From the NCBI RefSeq assembly GCF_002531935.1, contig NZ_NWSV01000005.1, positions 310,001 through 374,000 on the forward strand: 64,000 bases of DNA, written 5' to 3'. The translations under genes were made by a program, and so were the position numbers. This document shows positions 42,463 to 50,339 of this stretch, in pieces (within the stretch, counting starts at the first letter, position 1; every line of letters begins with the position of its first letter). Source of the stretch: Rhizobium chutanense (lineage in GTDB: Bacteria; Pseudomonadota; Alphaproteobacteria; Rhizobiales; Rhizobiaceae). The notes beneath the pieces were generated by a model. The model had not been told where the DNA came from and searched no databases. It saw only the letters and a program-made list of their open reading frames with translations.

Positions 42463-44763
42463 ATGCTGATACGGGGTTGGCGTGGCGCAAAGACATGGAT
42501 GCTGCCCTTGGTCGCATTGGCATTGGTCGTCGGTGGGCTCGCCAGATTTGCGGGGCAACCGCATGTTGCCACGCAATTATGGACGACGGGAACGGCGGTT
42601 GTCCTGGCTGCCCTCCTGATCGATGTAGGGATCAGCCTTCGCAAGAAAGAATTCGGCCTCGATCTCATCGCGGCGCTGGCGATGGGCGGCGCCATTATTT
42701 TCGGCGAGTATCTTGCCGGAATTATTGTTGCACTCATGTTTACCAGCGGGCAGTTCCTGGAGAACTTTGCCCAAAACCGGGCGGGCCGGGAGATGACGGC
42801 GCTGCTCGGCAAAGTGCCGAACAGCGCAGCCCGTTATGAATGCGGCCGCATCCAGGACGTCGCCTTGTCCGCCATCGTGCCCGGCGATCGCATTCTTGTG
42901 CGCCGCGGCGAAGTTGTTCCCGTCGATGGCATCGTTGCCGGGAATGCCGCCGTGCTCGATGAATCCGCGCTGACAGGCGAGGCACTGCCGATCCGGCGAA
43001 AATCCGGGCAGGCGGTGATGAGCGGCTCAACGAATGCCGGCGATGCTTTTGACATGCAGGCGACGAGTGCCGCGGCGGGCAGCACCTACGCCGGGGTCAT
43101 CCGGCTGGTCAAGGCGGCCCAGGAGAACAAAGCGCCGATGGTGCGGCTGGCCGCCCGGTTCGGCATGGTATTCCTGGCTTTGACCTTGGCGATCGCTATA
43201 TCCGCCTGGGCGTTCACCGGAGATGCGACACGGGCCCTGGCCGTCATTGTCGTGGCGACCCCCTGTCCGCTGATACTGGCCGTGCCGGTCGCCATCGTGT
43301 CCGGCATCTCCCGCTGCGCGAAGAAAGGCATCCTGGTGAAGGATGGAGGCGCTCTTGAAGCGCTTGCAGCCGCAAGGACCGCTCTCCTCGATAAGACCGG
43401 AACCTTGACCGACGGCCGTGCGCGGCTGATTGAGATAAAGGCGCGCGGTGATCTCGACGCACTCGAGGTCCTCAGACTGGCGGCATCGCTGGATCAGAGC
43501 TCTCCCCATGTGGTGGCGCAGGCTCTCGTGACCGCGGCCCGCGAGCGAGGGCTCTTGCTCGACACGCCCTCGGATGTGCGCGAAGCTCCCGGCTCCGGGT
43601 TGACGGGTCGCGTCGGCGGGCATGACGTTCTGGCCGGCGGATGGAACTTCGCGAGCGCGAGGCTTCAAGACTCGGACTTTCGCGAAGAAATCCAAAGCTG
43701 GATACGGCGCGACGGAACGGTCGCGGTCATTGTCGCAATCGATGGCGCACTGGCCGGCGCCATCCTCCTCGCGGACCAAATTCGTCCCGAAGCCGGTTAT
43801 GTGTTGCGGCATCTGCGGGACGCCGGCATCGCGCGCATTGTCCTTGCGACAGGCGACCGCGCCGACCTCGCTGAAGAGGTCGCCGCCTTTGTCGGGGTCG
43901 ATGAGGTCATCAGCGAAATGAAGCCCGAGGGCAAGACGATCGCCGTACAAAAGGAGCAAGCAAGAAGCCGTCCAGTCCTGATGATCGGTGACGGCGTCAA
44001 CGACGCGCCGGCGCTTGCAGCCGCCGATGTCGGCATTGCCATGGGTGCGCGGGGGGCCGCTGCCTCATCCGAAGCAGCGGATGTCGTGATCCTGGTCGAC
44101 CGGCTGGACCGGCTGGTCGACGCCATCCACGTCGCGCGACGTTCGCGCAGGATTGCGCTGCAGAGCGTCTATGCCGGCATGGCCCTCTCAATGGCAGGTA
44201 TGGTCGCGGCCGCACTTGGTCATCTGACACCGGTGGAAGGAGCGCTTTTTCAGGAGGCGATCGACGTCGTCGTCATCATGAATGCGCTCCGCGCCCTCGG
44301 TCCGCCTCTGTCGTTAGGCACCGCATCCGCTCGACTGAGCAACGAAGATCTGCTGCAACTGGAGGCTGAACATGCAGCTCTGGCCGATGTGGTCGACGAC
44401 ATCCGCATCACGGCGGATCGCATACAACGCCTCCCCAGGGAGCAGACAAAAGACGAACTCGAAAAGCTGGATCGCGAACTCCGTGAGCGCCTGCTTCCAC
44501 ACGAAAAACAGGATGAGAAGGTTTATGCGCGCCTGCGCCGACACAGTGCAGCACCCGACGTTCTGGCCGGCATGAGCCGGACTCACATGGAGATCCAACG
44601 GCAAATCCACAACCTCAGCGATGTGTGCAAAGCGTTTGCCGGCGAGGTGCCGACAGATACGCAGCTTTATGAGGTCCAGCGACTGCTGCACGGCCTGGAG
44701 GCCATAACACGCCTTCATTTTGCGCAGGAAGAAGAAATCTACCGCTCGCTGGAAGCCGGCTGA
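42463..44763 (+). CDS. nia: P1B-5-type metal ATPase with C-terminal hemerythrin domain (Nia-like)
   Basis: Heavy-metal P-type ATPase of 766 residues. Actuator TGE is in LDESALTGEALPI, the membrane metal motif is Thr266-Pro-Cys268 (VVATPCPLILAVP), the phosphorylated Asp310 is in LLDKTGTLTDG, and GDGVNDAPALAAADVG closes the ATP domain. There is no N-terminal metal-binding domain. Residues about 620-766 form a hemerythrin-like bundle (RERLLPHEKQDEKVYARL, SRTHMEIQRQIHNL, ITRLHFAQEEEIY). TPC plus hemerythrin defines subgroup P1B-5, whose characterised member, Sinorhizobium meliloti Nia, exports Ni and Fe and is expressed in nodules. AGGAG lies 7 nt before ATG. An 8-bp hairpin follows at 44798-44819. 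Confidence 0.9.
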   Translation: MLIRGWRGAKTWMLPLVALALVVGGLARFAGQPHVATQLWTTGTAVVLAALLIDVGISLRKKEFGLDLIAALAMGGAIIFGEYLAGIIVALMFTSGQFLENFAQNRAGREMTALLGKVPNSAARYECGRIQDVALSAIVPGDRILVRRGEVVPVDGIVAGNAAVLDESALTGEALPIRRKSGQAVMSGSTNAGDAFDMQATSAAAGSTYAGVIRLVKAAQENKAPMVRLAARFGMVFLALTLAIAISAWAFTGDATRALAVIVVATPCPLILAVPVAIVSGISRCAKKGILVKDGGALEALAAARTALLDKTGTLTDGRARLIEIKARGDLDALEVLRLAASLDQSSPHVVAQALVTAARERGLLLDTPSDVREAPGSGLTGRVGGHDVLAGGWNFASARLQDSDFREEIQSWIRRDGTVAVIVAIDGALAGAILLADQIRPEAGYVLRHLRDAGIARIVLATGDRADLAEEVAAFVGVDEVISEMKPEGKTIAVQKEQARSRPVLMIGDGVNDAPALAAADVGIAMGARGAAASSEAADVVILVDRLDRLVDAIHVARRSRRIALQSVYAGMALSMAGMVAAALGHLTPVEGALFQEAIDVVVIMNALRALGPPLSLGTASARLSNEDLLQLEAEHAALADVVDDIRITADRIQRLPREQTKDELEKLDRELRERLLPHEKQDEKVYARLRRHSAAPDVLAGMSRTHMEIQRQIHNLSDVCKAFAGEVPTDTQLYEVQRLLHGLEAITRLHFAQEEEIYRSLEAG

Positions 44764-44797
44764 GCAATCTCGCCGCAGTCGATACAGAGGCGCCAAT

Positions 44798-44819
44798 CTC
44801 GAAGACGCCGATCTTCGAG
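44798..44819. terminator. Hairpin after nia-like gene
   Basis: CTCGAAGA, loop CGCCGA, TCTTCGAG. It sits 35 bp past the ATPase stop and before a convergent gene. No U-run follows, so terminator function is uncertain. Confidence 0.4.
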
Positions 44820-44881
44820 CTTGAGGATCCGGCATTGAAGGTAACTGCACTTCTGCTCGTTGGACCTCCCGCAGATCTTCG

Positions 44882-45184
44882 CTACTCCGCCTGCCTCTCG
44901 TTTTCCGCCTTTTGCAAGGCCGCCTTCAACAATTGAAGCGCGAATTCCTTCGCGGATCTTTCGTCATCCGCACATAGCTTCAAAGGGGCGCATTTTTCCT
45001 TCAGGTTTCGAAGGAGCTTCCGGCGAAGTCCGGAGACAAGATGCGAGTCCCGCTTGGCGAGAAGCTCCTGCAAGCAGGTGGCGGCAACCACTTCGAACAT
45101 CAGAAGCCTACCCTCGACCTCGCCTTGTGAAGGAATAGGGAACCGTTCGCCGCCTCGTCTGAAGTCTCGTTCCGTCGACAACAT
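44882..45184 (-). CDS. Small hypothetical protein, mostly helical
   Basis: Protein of 100 residues that I do not recognise. Support for it being real is a strong ribosome binding site (GGGAGG, 6 nt before ATG 45184) and a regular amphipathic composition: FEVVAATCLQELLAKRDSHL, VSGLRRKLLRNLKEKC, ERSAKEFALQLLKAALQKAE. Two or three helices are predicted, with two Cys (TCLQE, EKCAPLKLC gives a third). No signal peptide or membrane helix. It is convergent with the nia-like gene. No FNR-type box was seen upstream. Confidence 0.6.
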   Translation of the reverse strand: MLSTERDFRRGGERFPIPSQGEVEGRLLMFEVVAATCLQELLAKRDSHLVSGLRRKLLRNLKEKCAPLKLCADDERSAKEFALQLLKAALQKAENERQAE

Positions 45185-45360
45185 CTATGACCTCCCATCT
45201 TCGTTCTGGCCGGTTCCAGCGTCCCGCGCACCGTTCAAGCCTGCGCAGAATGACGGCGCGGCTCTTGCGGTCGGCTACATCCTTCAACCGGTCGGCCAGG
45301 TTGAGGGCGACACTCTGACAGGCATCATGCCAGTCCCGCTGTCCGATCTCATCCGGCTAC

Positions 45361-45384
45361 GGCCGGGGCCGGGGCCGGGGCCGG
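45361..45384. repeat. GGCCGG hexamer, four tandem copies
   Basis: Four head-to-tail GGCCGG units in the gap between a small hypothetical gene and the second Usp gene. This 336-bp gap otherwise holds only the box at 45451. The run may be a slippage product with no function. Confidence 0.5.
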
Positions 45385-45450
45385 GATGGGATGTCCTTGA
45401 CTGCTCCTGTCTGTCGATAGACAGGCTATACCGCCAAAATCGACATCGCT

Positions 45451-45464
45451 TTGACGAAGGTCAA
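45451..45464 (+). promoter_or_regulatory. FNR/FixK-type box of the second universal stress gene
   Basis: TTGAC-GAAG-GTCAA, a full palindromic match. Its centre is 63 bp before the Usp start codon, as expected for a class II site (box at -41.5) with a leader of about 20 nt. Confidence 0.65.
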
Positions 45465-45520
45465 GGAACGCGCCGCCAGGCTGGTTATCCTTCTGACACC
45501 AATCAGAGAGGTATATCGAC

Positions 45521-46354
45521 ATGACAATCAGGACAGTATTAAGCATCCTCGGCGTCAACCAGTTCGAGGAAGATCTGAAAACCGCAATCGACTTTTGCGG
45601 CGCTCAGGCTGCGCATCTGAATGCGCTCGTCATCGCGCTGGGAGCGTCTCCGATCATCGGGGACTATAATGCCATCTCGCCCGTCTGGATCGAGGAGCGC
45701 CAGCGCGAGATCGACGCGCTTTCCCACAAGACCGAAGAGATCAAGGAAATTCTCGGCCGAAGCGATATCTCCTACGAGGTTCAGGACGTCTATACCGAAT
45801 TCGCGTTGGCAGACGAGGATATCGCCGAAAGGGCTCTCTATGCCGATGTCGTCCTGATCGGACGGCAGGCGGCCCGCGACGAAGAGCTTCGCAAACGCAT
45901 CATCGACGGTGCTCTCTTCCGAACGCCCACTCCGATCCTCATCAATCGCGGAACGCGGGCAATGAATTCATCGTCGAGATCGGTTCTTCTCGCATGGGAT
46001 TCGAGCGATGAAGCTTCCCGCGCCGCTCGCCAGTCGCTTGACCTGCTGAGGCAGGCCGACACCGTCTACGTCACGATGGTGGATCCGGTGGCAAGGGCAG
46101 GCGTGAACGGGGAAGAACCGGGCGCCGACATTGCCGCCTATCTCGCGCGTCACGGCGTCAAGGTTCAGGTGGACCGCGTCGCCAGCGGCGGACAGCCGGC
46201 AGACGAGGTCCTGCGGCAGCACGCGGTCGACGTCTCCGCCGATCTCATCGTCATGGGCGCGTACAATCATCCCCGCTGGCAGCAAACGATCTTTGGCGGG
46301 GTGACCCGCAGCATGATCGAAGAAAGCAAGATGCCGATCTTCATGGCCCATTGA
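45521..46354 (+). CDS. Universal stress protein, tandem UspA domains
   Basis: Protein of 277 residues with two Usp domains. The first (1-145) reads IRTVLSILGVNQFEEDLKTA, DVVLIGRQ; the second (about 150-277) keeps the nucleotide loop: VLLAWDSSDEASRAARQSLD, then LIVMGAYNHPRWQQTIFGGVTRSMIEESKMP with Gly-rich spacing. It resembles the other Usp protein at 39268 only broadly. It is monocistronic and directly downstream of a full FNR/FixK box, so it should be induced by low oxygen. Confidence 0.88.
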   Translation: MTIRTVLSILGVNQFEEDLKTAIDFCGAQAAHLNALVIALGASPIIGDYNAISPVWIEERQREIDALSHKTEEIKEILGRSDISYEVQDVYTEFALADEDIAERALYADVVLIGRQAARDEELRKRIIDGALFRTPTPILINRGTRAMNSSSRSVLLAWDSSDEASRAARQSLDLLRQADTVYVTMVDPVARAGVNGEEPGADIAAYLARHGVKVQVDRVASGGQPADEVLRQHAVDVSADLIVMGAYNHPRWQQTIFGGVTRSMIEESKMPIFMAH

Positions 46355-46449
46355 AATTGCTGGGCCGGTCGGTTCGACATGTTCGGCTGCGGGCACGCAG
46401 GCTGCAGGGATCGGCCTTCTCCAGAGCGGCGTGCTTGGATTTTGTCCTT

Positions 46450-46491
46450 ATGCATGTCGTCCAAAAGCCTGTGCAATTGGATGACATGCAT
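46450..46491. repeat. ATGCATGTCG palindromic intergenic repeat, copy 2
   Basis: ATGCATGTC-G-TCCAA on one side and TTGGA-T-GACATGCAT on the other: a 9-bp plus 5-bp stem with one mismatch. The outer arms match the repeat at 7402-7432. It lies in the 318-bp gap between the Usp and PNPOx-like genes, in which nothing else was seen. Confidence 0.65.
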
Positions 46492-46672
46492 CACCAATCC
46501 TATTCTCGCGGGATCGGACGACCTGTTTGGCATCTGCCGCCGTGACGAAGGCACCAGGGCAACGACCGCTGCTGAACGGCGGCCGCTGGAAATTGATCTC
46601 GAGTGTGGCGCCAAACAGCGCGCGCTGCATCATCTGCAGTTTTGCGTTCTCTGCATCTCCCACTCCAGCCTT

Positions 46673-47128
46673 TTAGTCACTTCTGAAAACAACGCGGCCC
46701 GACAAAGCGTGAACAAAAATTCCGAAGAATACGTGCGGAGACTCGGCCAGGACCGGAAGCTCTTTCGGCTTGAGCGAGCCAACTTCCCACCAATCCGAGT
46801 GCTTCTGCAACAGCTCCCATGCGTGCAGACGTTCGCTCCTGCCGACATCGGTATCGGGAAACTCTTCGAACTTTCCCTCGACAATGACGCTCGCCCAGCC
46901 GCCGCCCACCCGCTGATCCACTTGCAGGCAGACCTTATCGTTTTCTCGCATCCATTCCAGCTTGCGGCCAGGCATCGAAAAACAATAGGCCACGCCATTT
47001 TCGTATGAAAAATAGATCGGCACGACATATGGCTGGCTGTCTTTGCAGCAGGCCAGGTGCCCAAAACGAGCCTCTTCCAGGGCAGAACGGCACTCGGCCT
47101 GCGTGTATTCGCGTAATCCCAATGACAT
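46673..47128 (-). CDS. Pyridoxamine 5'-phosphate oxidase-like flavin/heme split-barrel protein
   Basis: Protein of 151 residues with the FMN-binding split-barrel pattern: ECRSALEEARFGHLACCKDS at the start, QPYVVPIYFSYENGVAYCFS, then EWMRENDKVCLQVDQRVG and WASVIVEGKFEEF. This matches the NimA/PNPOx-like group, members of which bind FMN, F420 or heme and are often induced at low oxygen. It is too short for a true PdxH. A TTGAT-N4-CGCAA box is 66 bp upstream of the start. GAAAGGAGCGCGTC precedes the ATG. Confidence 0.87.
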   Translation of the reverse strand: MSLGLREYTQAECRSALEEARFGHLACCKDSQPYVVPIYFSYENGVAYCFSMPGRKLEWMRENDKVCLQVDQRVGGGWASVIVEGKFEEFPDTDVGRSERLHAWELLQKHSDWWEVGSLKPKELPVLAESPHVFFGIFVHALSGRVVFRSD

Positions 47129-47187
47129 GACGCGCTCCTTTCGCTCATGTTTGCGATGTCATGATAGGCCGATGCCCGTTTCACGCA

Positions 47188-47201
47188 TTGATGAATCGCA
47201 A
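47188..47201 (-). promoter_or_regulatory. FNR/FixK-type box of the PNPOx-like gene
   Basis: TTGAT-GAAT-CGCAA. It fits TTGM-N6-KCAA, and its centre lies 66 bp before the start codon, close to the spacing of the other boxes in this block. Confidence 0.55.
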
Positions 47202-47389
47202 TACTGAAAACCATATTGGGGCGAGAGCCGTTGCCCGCGCGCGCCCCTTTCATCGAGCGTGTCACAATCCGGTGATTTCGGTTGCGGACGACACGTTTGT
47301 CAGTGAATGGGCGTGGCCCCGCCATCGGGGCACGCGACCCGGCAGGGTCGTTCACGCGATCTCTGCGGGCAGTCTGCCGCTGTCGGTCG

Positions 47390-47713
47390 CTAGATCGACA
47401 GGTGAGCACAGGCGACGCAAAGAGGTGTGTAGGGAAGGGCATCCAGCCTTTTTGTCTCGATTGGCCGGAGACACCTGACACAACGACCGAACGTTTCGTG
47501 TTTAAGCCGCTCGAGAGCAGCGTCGATCGATGCGATCTGCTCGCTCGCTTCCCGTCTCATTTCCGTCAGCACCTGATCGTTCTCGACCTGCGTGATACGA
47601 TCCTGGCTATCTGGATCCAGCGCGGCACCGAGATCGGCGTCAATCGCCGACAGCCGGCGTTGCAGGTCCGTCTTCAAGGCTTTCAGTTTATTTTCCATCA
47701 CTTCGTTCGTCAT
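47390..47713 (-). CDS. DksA/TraR-type C4 zinc finger protein
   Basis: Protein of 107 residues. A helical N-terminal coiled-coil-like part (NKLKALKTDLQRRLSAIDAD) leads to the C-terminal zinc finger GRCVRCLRPIETKRLDALPYTPLCVAC with the CxxC...CxxC ligands, given here as two motifs CVRC and CVAC. The family binds RNA polymerase through its secondary channel. GGAGG lies just before ATG 47713. A decayed BON-domain gene precedes it, so both were probably expressed from the FNR/FixK box at 47957. Confidence 0.86.
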   Translation of the reverse strand: MTNEVMENKLKALKTDLQRRLSAIDADLGAALDPDSQDRITQVENDQVLTEMRREASEQIASIDAALERLKHETFGRCVRCLRPIETKRLDALPYTPLCVACAHLSI

Positions 47714-47739
47714 TGACATCCTCCTTGGCCGCCGTTTGC

Positions 47740-47902
47740 CGGCCCCTCCACCAACCGACAGCCGGTCGTCGAGTATGCGAATAGGCTTGGTACGGTCCGT
47801 CAGAGGCACGACGCCGCTGTCTGCGGCAGATGTGGGCGGCATCGGCGCTCGACTTCAATTGCAGCGCATCGAGATGTACCTTCGAAGCTCAGTATCGCTC
47901 AC
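47740..47902 (-). pseudogene. BON-domain protein, frameshifted remnant
   Basis: Starts at GTG 47902 after a perfect AAGGAGG. The first frame gives VSDTELRRYI, then a stop after five more codons. Switching frame gives LDALQLKSSADAAHI, and a second switch gives ADSGVVPLTDRTK. Joined, these follow the usual opening of small BON proteins (DTELRxxVLDALEFEPSxDAAxIGVAxDSGVVTLTG). At least two frameshifts and loss of the end make it a pseudogene. Its promoter box at 47957-47970 and ribosome binding site are intact. Confidence 0.6.
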
Positions 47903-47956
47903 GACGAACCTCCTTCAGGTCAGACATCATGATGGTGGCGTCTCGAGCGACTATCG

Positions 47957-47970
47957 TTGATCTCCGTCAA
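47957..47970 (-). promoter_or_regulatory. FNR/FixK-type box of the BON remnant/dksA-like unit
   Basis: TTGAT-CTCC-GTCAA. Its centre is 62 bp before the GTG of the BON remnant, the same geometry as at the second Usp gene, and about 250 bp before the dksA-like start. Confidence 0.6.
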
Positions 47971-48210
47971 GCTTCGCTGAAATCTCCTTGGATCAAAGCG
48001 GGTACCGCCTGGAGAAAAGCCCTAATAGCGCTATGGACATGACGTGACTCAGGAGACGTCGCCTTCCGGCAGTACTCCGATGCCGTGATAAACCCGGAGT
48101 GGCGGGCGCAATCCCGAAGAGAACCCGTTCTCTCGGAGAAACTCTGCCTGACCAGCTCCTCGTCGCGGAGGAAATGGCTGGTCTGGACACGGCGCCATCT
48201 TTTGAGAACG

Positions 48211-48936
48211 TCAGTCGAGCCTGGCGGTGAAGACGTAACCGACGCCACGCACGGCCTTGATGAATTGCGGCTTCTTCGGATCGGTTTCGATCTTGCGGCG
48301 CAGGCGGACGATCTGGGCGTCGATCGTCCGGTCGAAGGCTTCGAGATTTCGTCCCCGAGTGAGATCCATCAGCACATCGCGCGTGAGGACCCGGCCGGCA
48401 TGCCGCACGAAGGTCGCAAGCATATCGAATTCGCCGGTCGTCAGCTCGACCTCCGCGCCGTCGGGGTCGAGCAACTGACGACGGCTGAGATTGAGCTTCC
48501 AATCCTCGAAGCCGATGATCTCCTCGCTCGCGGCTTCTGCATTGCGCGGCGAAGATTGCCGGCGGCGCAGGATCGACTTCAGACGGGCATGGACTTCCCG
48601 GAGATGGAAAGGCTTGGCGATGTAGTCGTCGGCGCCGACCTCCAGGCCGACAATCCGGTCGACGACATCGTCCCGGCCGGTCAGCATCATGATCGGGACA
48701 TCCGAGGTGGCCCGAATTTCACGGGCAAGATCGAGACCATCAGTGCCGCCGGGAAGGACGAGATCGAGGAGGATGGCATCGAAGGTCTGCTGGCGCAGGC
48801 GTACCCGCATCTCGGTCCCGTCGGCGGCGGCGGAGACTGAGTAGCCCTCGCCCTCGAAATAGCGCGTCAACATCTGGCGAATGCGCGGGTCGTCGTCAAC
48901 GACGAGAAGATGCGCGTCATTCTGAGCTGTTGCCAT
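48211..48936 (-). CDS. OmpR-family response regulator, orphan
   Basis: Protein of 241 residues. The receiver domain (residues 8-120) has the acidic pair in LLVVDDDPRIR, phosphorylatable Asp in ILLDLVLPGGTDG, the Thr in IMMLTGRDD and Lys in DYIAKPFHLRE. A winged-helix domain (about 145-238) includes ELTTGEFDMLATFVRHAGRV, RTIDAQIVRLRRKIE and VRGVGYVF. ATG 48936 was used; in-frame ATGs at 48984 and 48996 are possible. No histidine kinase gene is adjacent. Confidence 0.9.
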   Translation of the reverse strand: MATAQNDAHLLVVDDDPRIRQMLTRYFEGEGYSVSAAADGTEMRVRLRQQTFDAILLDLVLPGGTDGLDLAREIRATSDVPIMMLTGRDDVVDRIVGLEVGADDYIAKPFHLREVHARLKSILRRRQSSPRNAEAASEEIIGFEDWKLNLSRRQLLDPDGAEVELTTGEFDMLATFVRHAGRVLTRDVLMDLTRGRNLEAFDRTIDAQIVRLRRKIETDPKKPQFIKAVRGVGYVFTARLD

Positions 48937-49125
48937 CGTCCATCCGTCAAGCCGTTGCTCGTTACAGATCGTGTCCAATGGCATCGTCTTTAACACGCTC
49001 GCTGTCCCGATGTCACCAGCAGCCGGTCGGTTGTTCTCATCGGTAGGGGGAGGGAACGATGCCGAAGGGCGAGCGGCTTTTCATCCTCTACTGCTTTGAT
49101 TCAGATCCCGATTCAGAATCCGGTC

Positions 49126-49452
49126 TCAAACCAGCAGAAGACGGGGTGCTGCCGGCGCTTCGGCCGCCAAGCCGGATGACTCCCAGGCATGGCACCACCT
49201 GCGGACGTCGTTTGCGGTGATCAGAATCGTATCCCCGTCCATCCCTTCCGATGCGAGGCAGCTTGCCGCAATTTCACAGAACGTGTCGATGTGCTGAAGA
49301 AGGCGCACTTCGGTGGCGCGAGGAGGCGAGGCGATAGACAGCAATGCGCGTCGCGAGACGACAACAGTCTTTTTGTCGGCGCCGAAACGCACCTCGATGC
49401 GCCCGGACTTGTCCCTCGCGTTCAGGCTTGCTGTAATGATATCGTACGGCAT
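49126..49452 (-). CDS. DUF1488-like small protein
   Basis: Protein of 108 residues. The pattern RIEVRFGADKKTVVVSRRAL followed by helices EVRLLQHIDTFCEIAASCLA and ILITANDVR resembles the small DUF1488 proteins of rhizobia; that assignment is tentative. GGAG lies 7 nt before ATG 49452. A TTGAC-CTCG-ATCAA box lies 85 bp upstream, so it belongs to the oxygen-responsive set. No membrane helix or signal peptide. Function unknown. Confidence 0.68.
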   Translation of the reverse strand: MPYDIITASLNARDKSGRIEVRFGADKKTVVVSRRALLSIASPPRATEVRLLQHIDTFCEIAASCLASEGMDGDTILITANDVRRWCHAWESSGLAAEAPAAPRLLLV

Positions 49453-49529
49453 TCTATTGCTCCGCTCGTAGGCTGGTCGCGGTTGCTTCCAGATTTTCTC
49501 CAACGTTACGACGCCAGCGCAAAGACACT

Positions 49530-49543
49530 TTGACCTCGATCAA
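49530..49543 (-). promoter_or_regulatory. FNR/FixK-type box of the DUF1488-like gene
   Basis: TTGAC-CTCG-ATCAA, one of the closest matches in the window. Its centre is about 85 bp before the start codon. It lies in the 167-bp gap after the nnrU stop. Confidence 0.6.
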
Positions 49544-49619
49544 TGCGATGCCGGTATATCCGCGTGGCCACGGCGGCGCGTGCCGGTCATTGTCTCGCGG
49601 CAGGGCGGCAGCGCGTTGG

Positions 49620-50306
49620 TCAGGCAAAGATGGCGACGGGATCGGCACCGAACATCGCGCTATGACCTCGTGCGAGCAGGAGCCACGCTGTCACGCTCGC
49701 GGTCATGAGGACCGCGAGCAGAATTGGCATGTCGATCATCGGCTGCTCTCCCTTGAAATAGGCAGCGAGCGGCCAGATCGACCTATGTTCCGCCAGATCA
49801 GCCCAGGAGTTGCCAAGGCGCCGCTTCGCTCTTTTTTCGATCATCGGAATTGCCGCCAATGCAAATCCGGCAAACCCTCCGAACAGCAATAGGGAGCGCA
49901 GATCGCCGTTTGCAGCGATATGGCCGCCTGCCCAGACGGCAAATCCCCAAAGAACGGGGTGTCTGGTGATTCTGGTGACGGAACCGAGTGTGGGCGACGC
50001 GTTCAGCGTGATCGAAAGAGGATTGGTGCTTAAAAGTCCGGCGATGACGAGGAAGATGCCCAGGGGCGCGAGTGCGAACGTGACCGCGGCATGCCACGGC
50101 CGCAGCTCCCACAGGGGCATGTAATCCATTGCGAGCGCCGAGGAGAAAACCCAGATCAGCGCCAGAATGGAAATGACCGAATAGCTGCCGAAATAAATCG
50201 GCCGACCGACGCGGTGAATGATCCCGGAGCGAATGACCGGTACGGCCGGGATGGAGTGAAGCGCTACGAAAAGCGCGAAGGCGGCAAGGAACTCGGTCAA
50301 GTTCAT
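49620..50306 (-). CDS. nnrU: NnrU family membrane protein
   Basis: Integral membrane protein of 228 residues with about six membrane segments, including FLAAFALFVALHSIPAVPVI, FGSYSVISILALIWVFSSAL and the family hallmark ITRHPVLWGFAVWAGGHIAANGD, plus KRRLGNSWADLAEH. NnrU is required for nitrite/NO reduction in rhizobia and relatives; it is related to isoprenylcysteine methyltransferase-like membrane folds. It follows nnrR by 33 bp and is the last gene of the nirK-nirV-nnrR-nnrU series. Confidence 0.9.
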   Translation of the reverse strand: MNLTEFLAAFALFVALHSIPAVPVIRSGIIHRVGRPIYFGSYSVISILALIWVFSSALAMDYMPLWELRPWHAAVTFALAPLGIFLVIAGLLSTNPLSITLNASPTLGSVTRITRHPVLWGFAVWAGGHIAANGDLRSLLLFGGFAGFALAAIPMIEKRAKRRLGNSWADLAEHRSIWPLAAYFKGEQPMIDMPILLAVLMTASVTAWLLLARGHSAMFGADPVAIFA

Positions 50307-50339
50307 TCTCCTGGTTTTGCAGGCAATTCCCGATCGGCA

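Noticed and set aside
45361-45384. GGCCGG tandem repeat as a regulatory or CRISPR-like element
   Set aside because: Only four 6-bp units with no spacers; most simply replication slippage.
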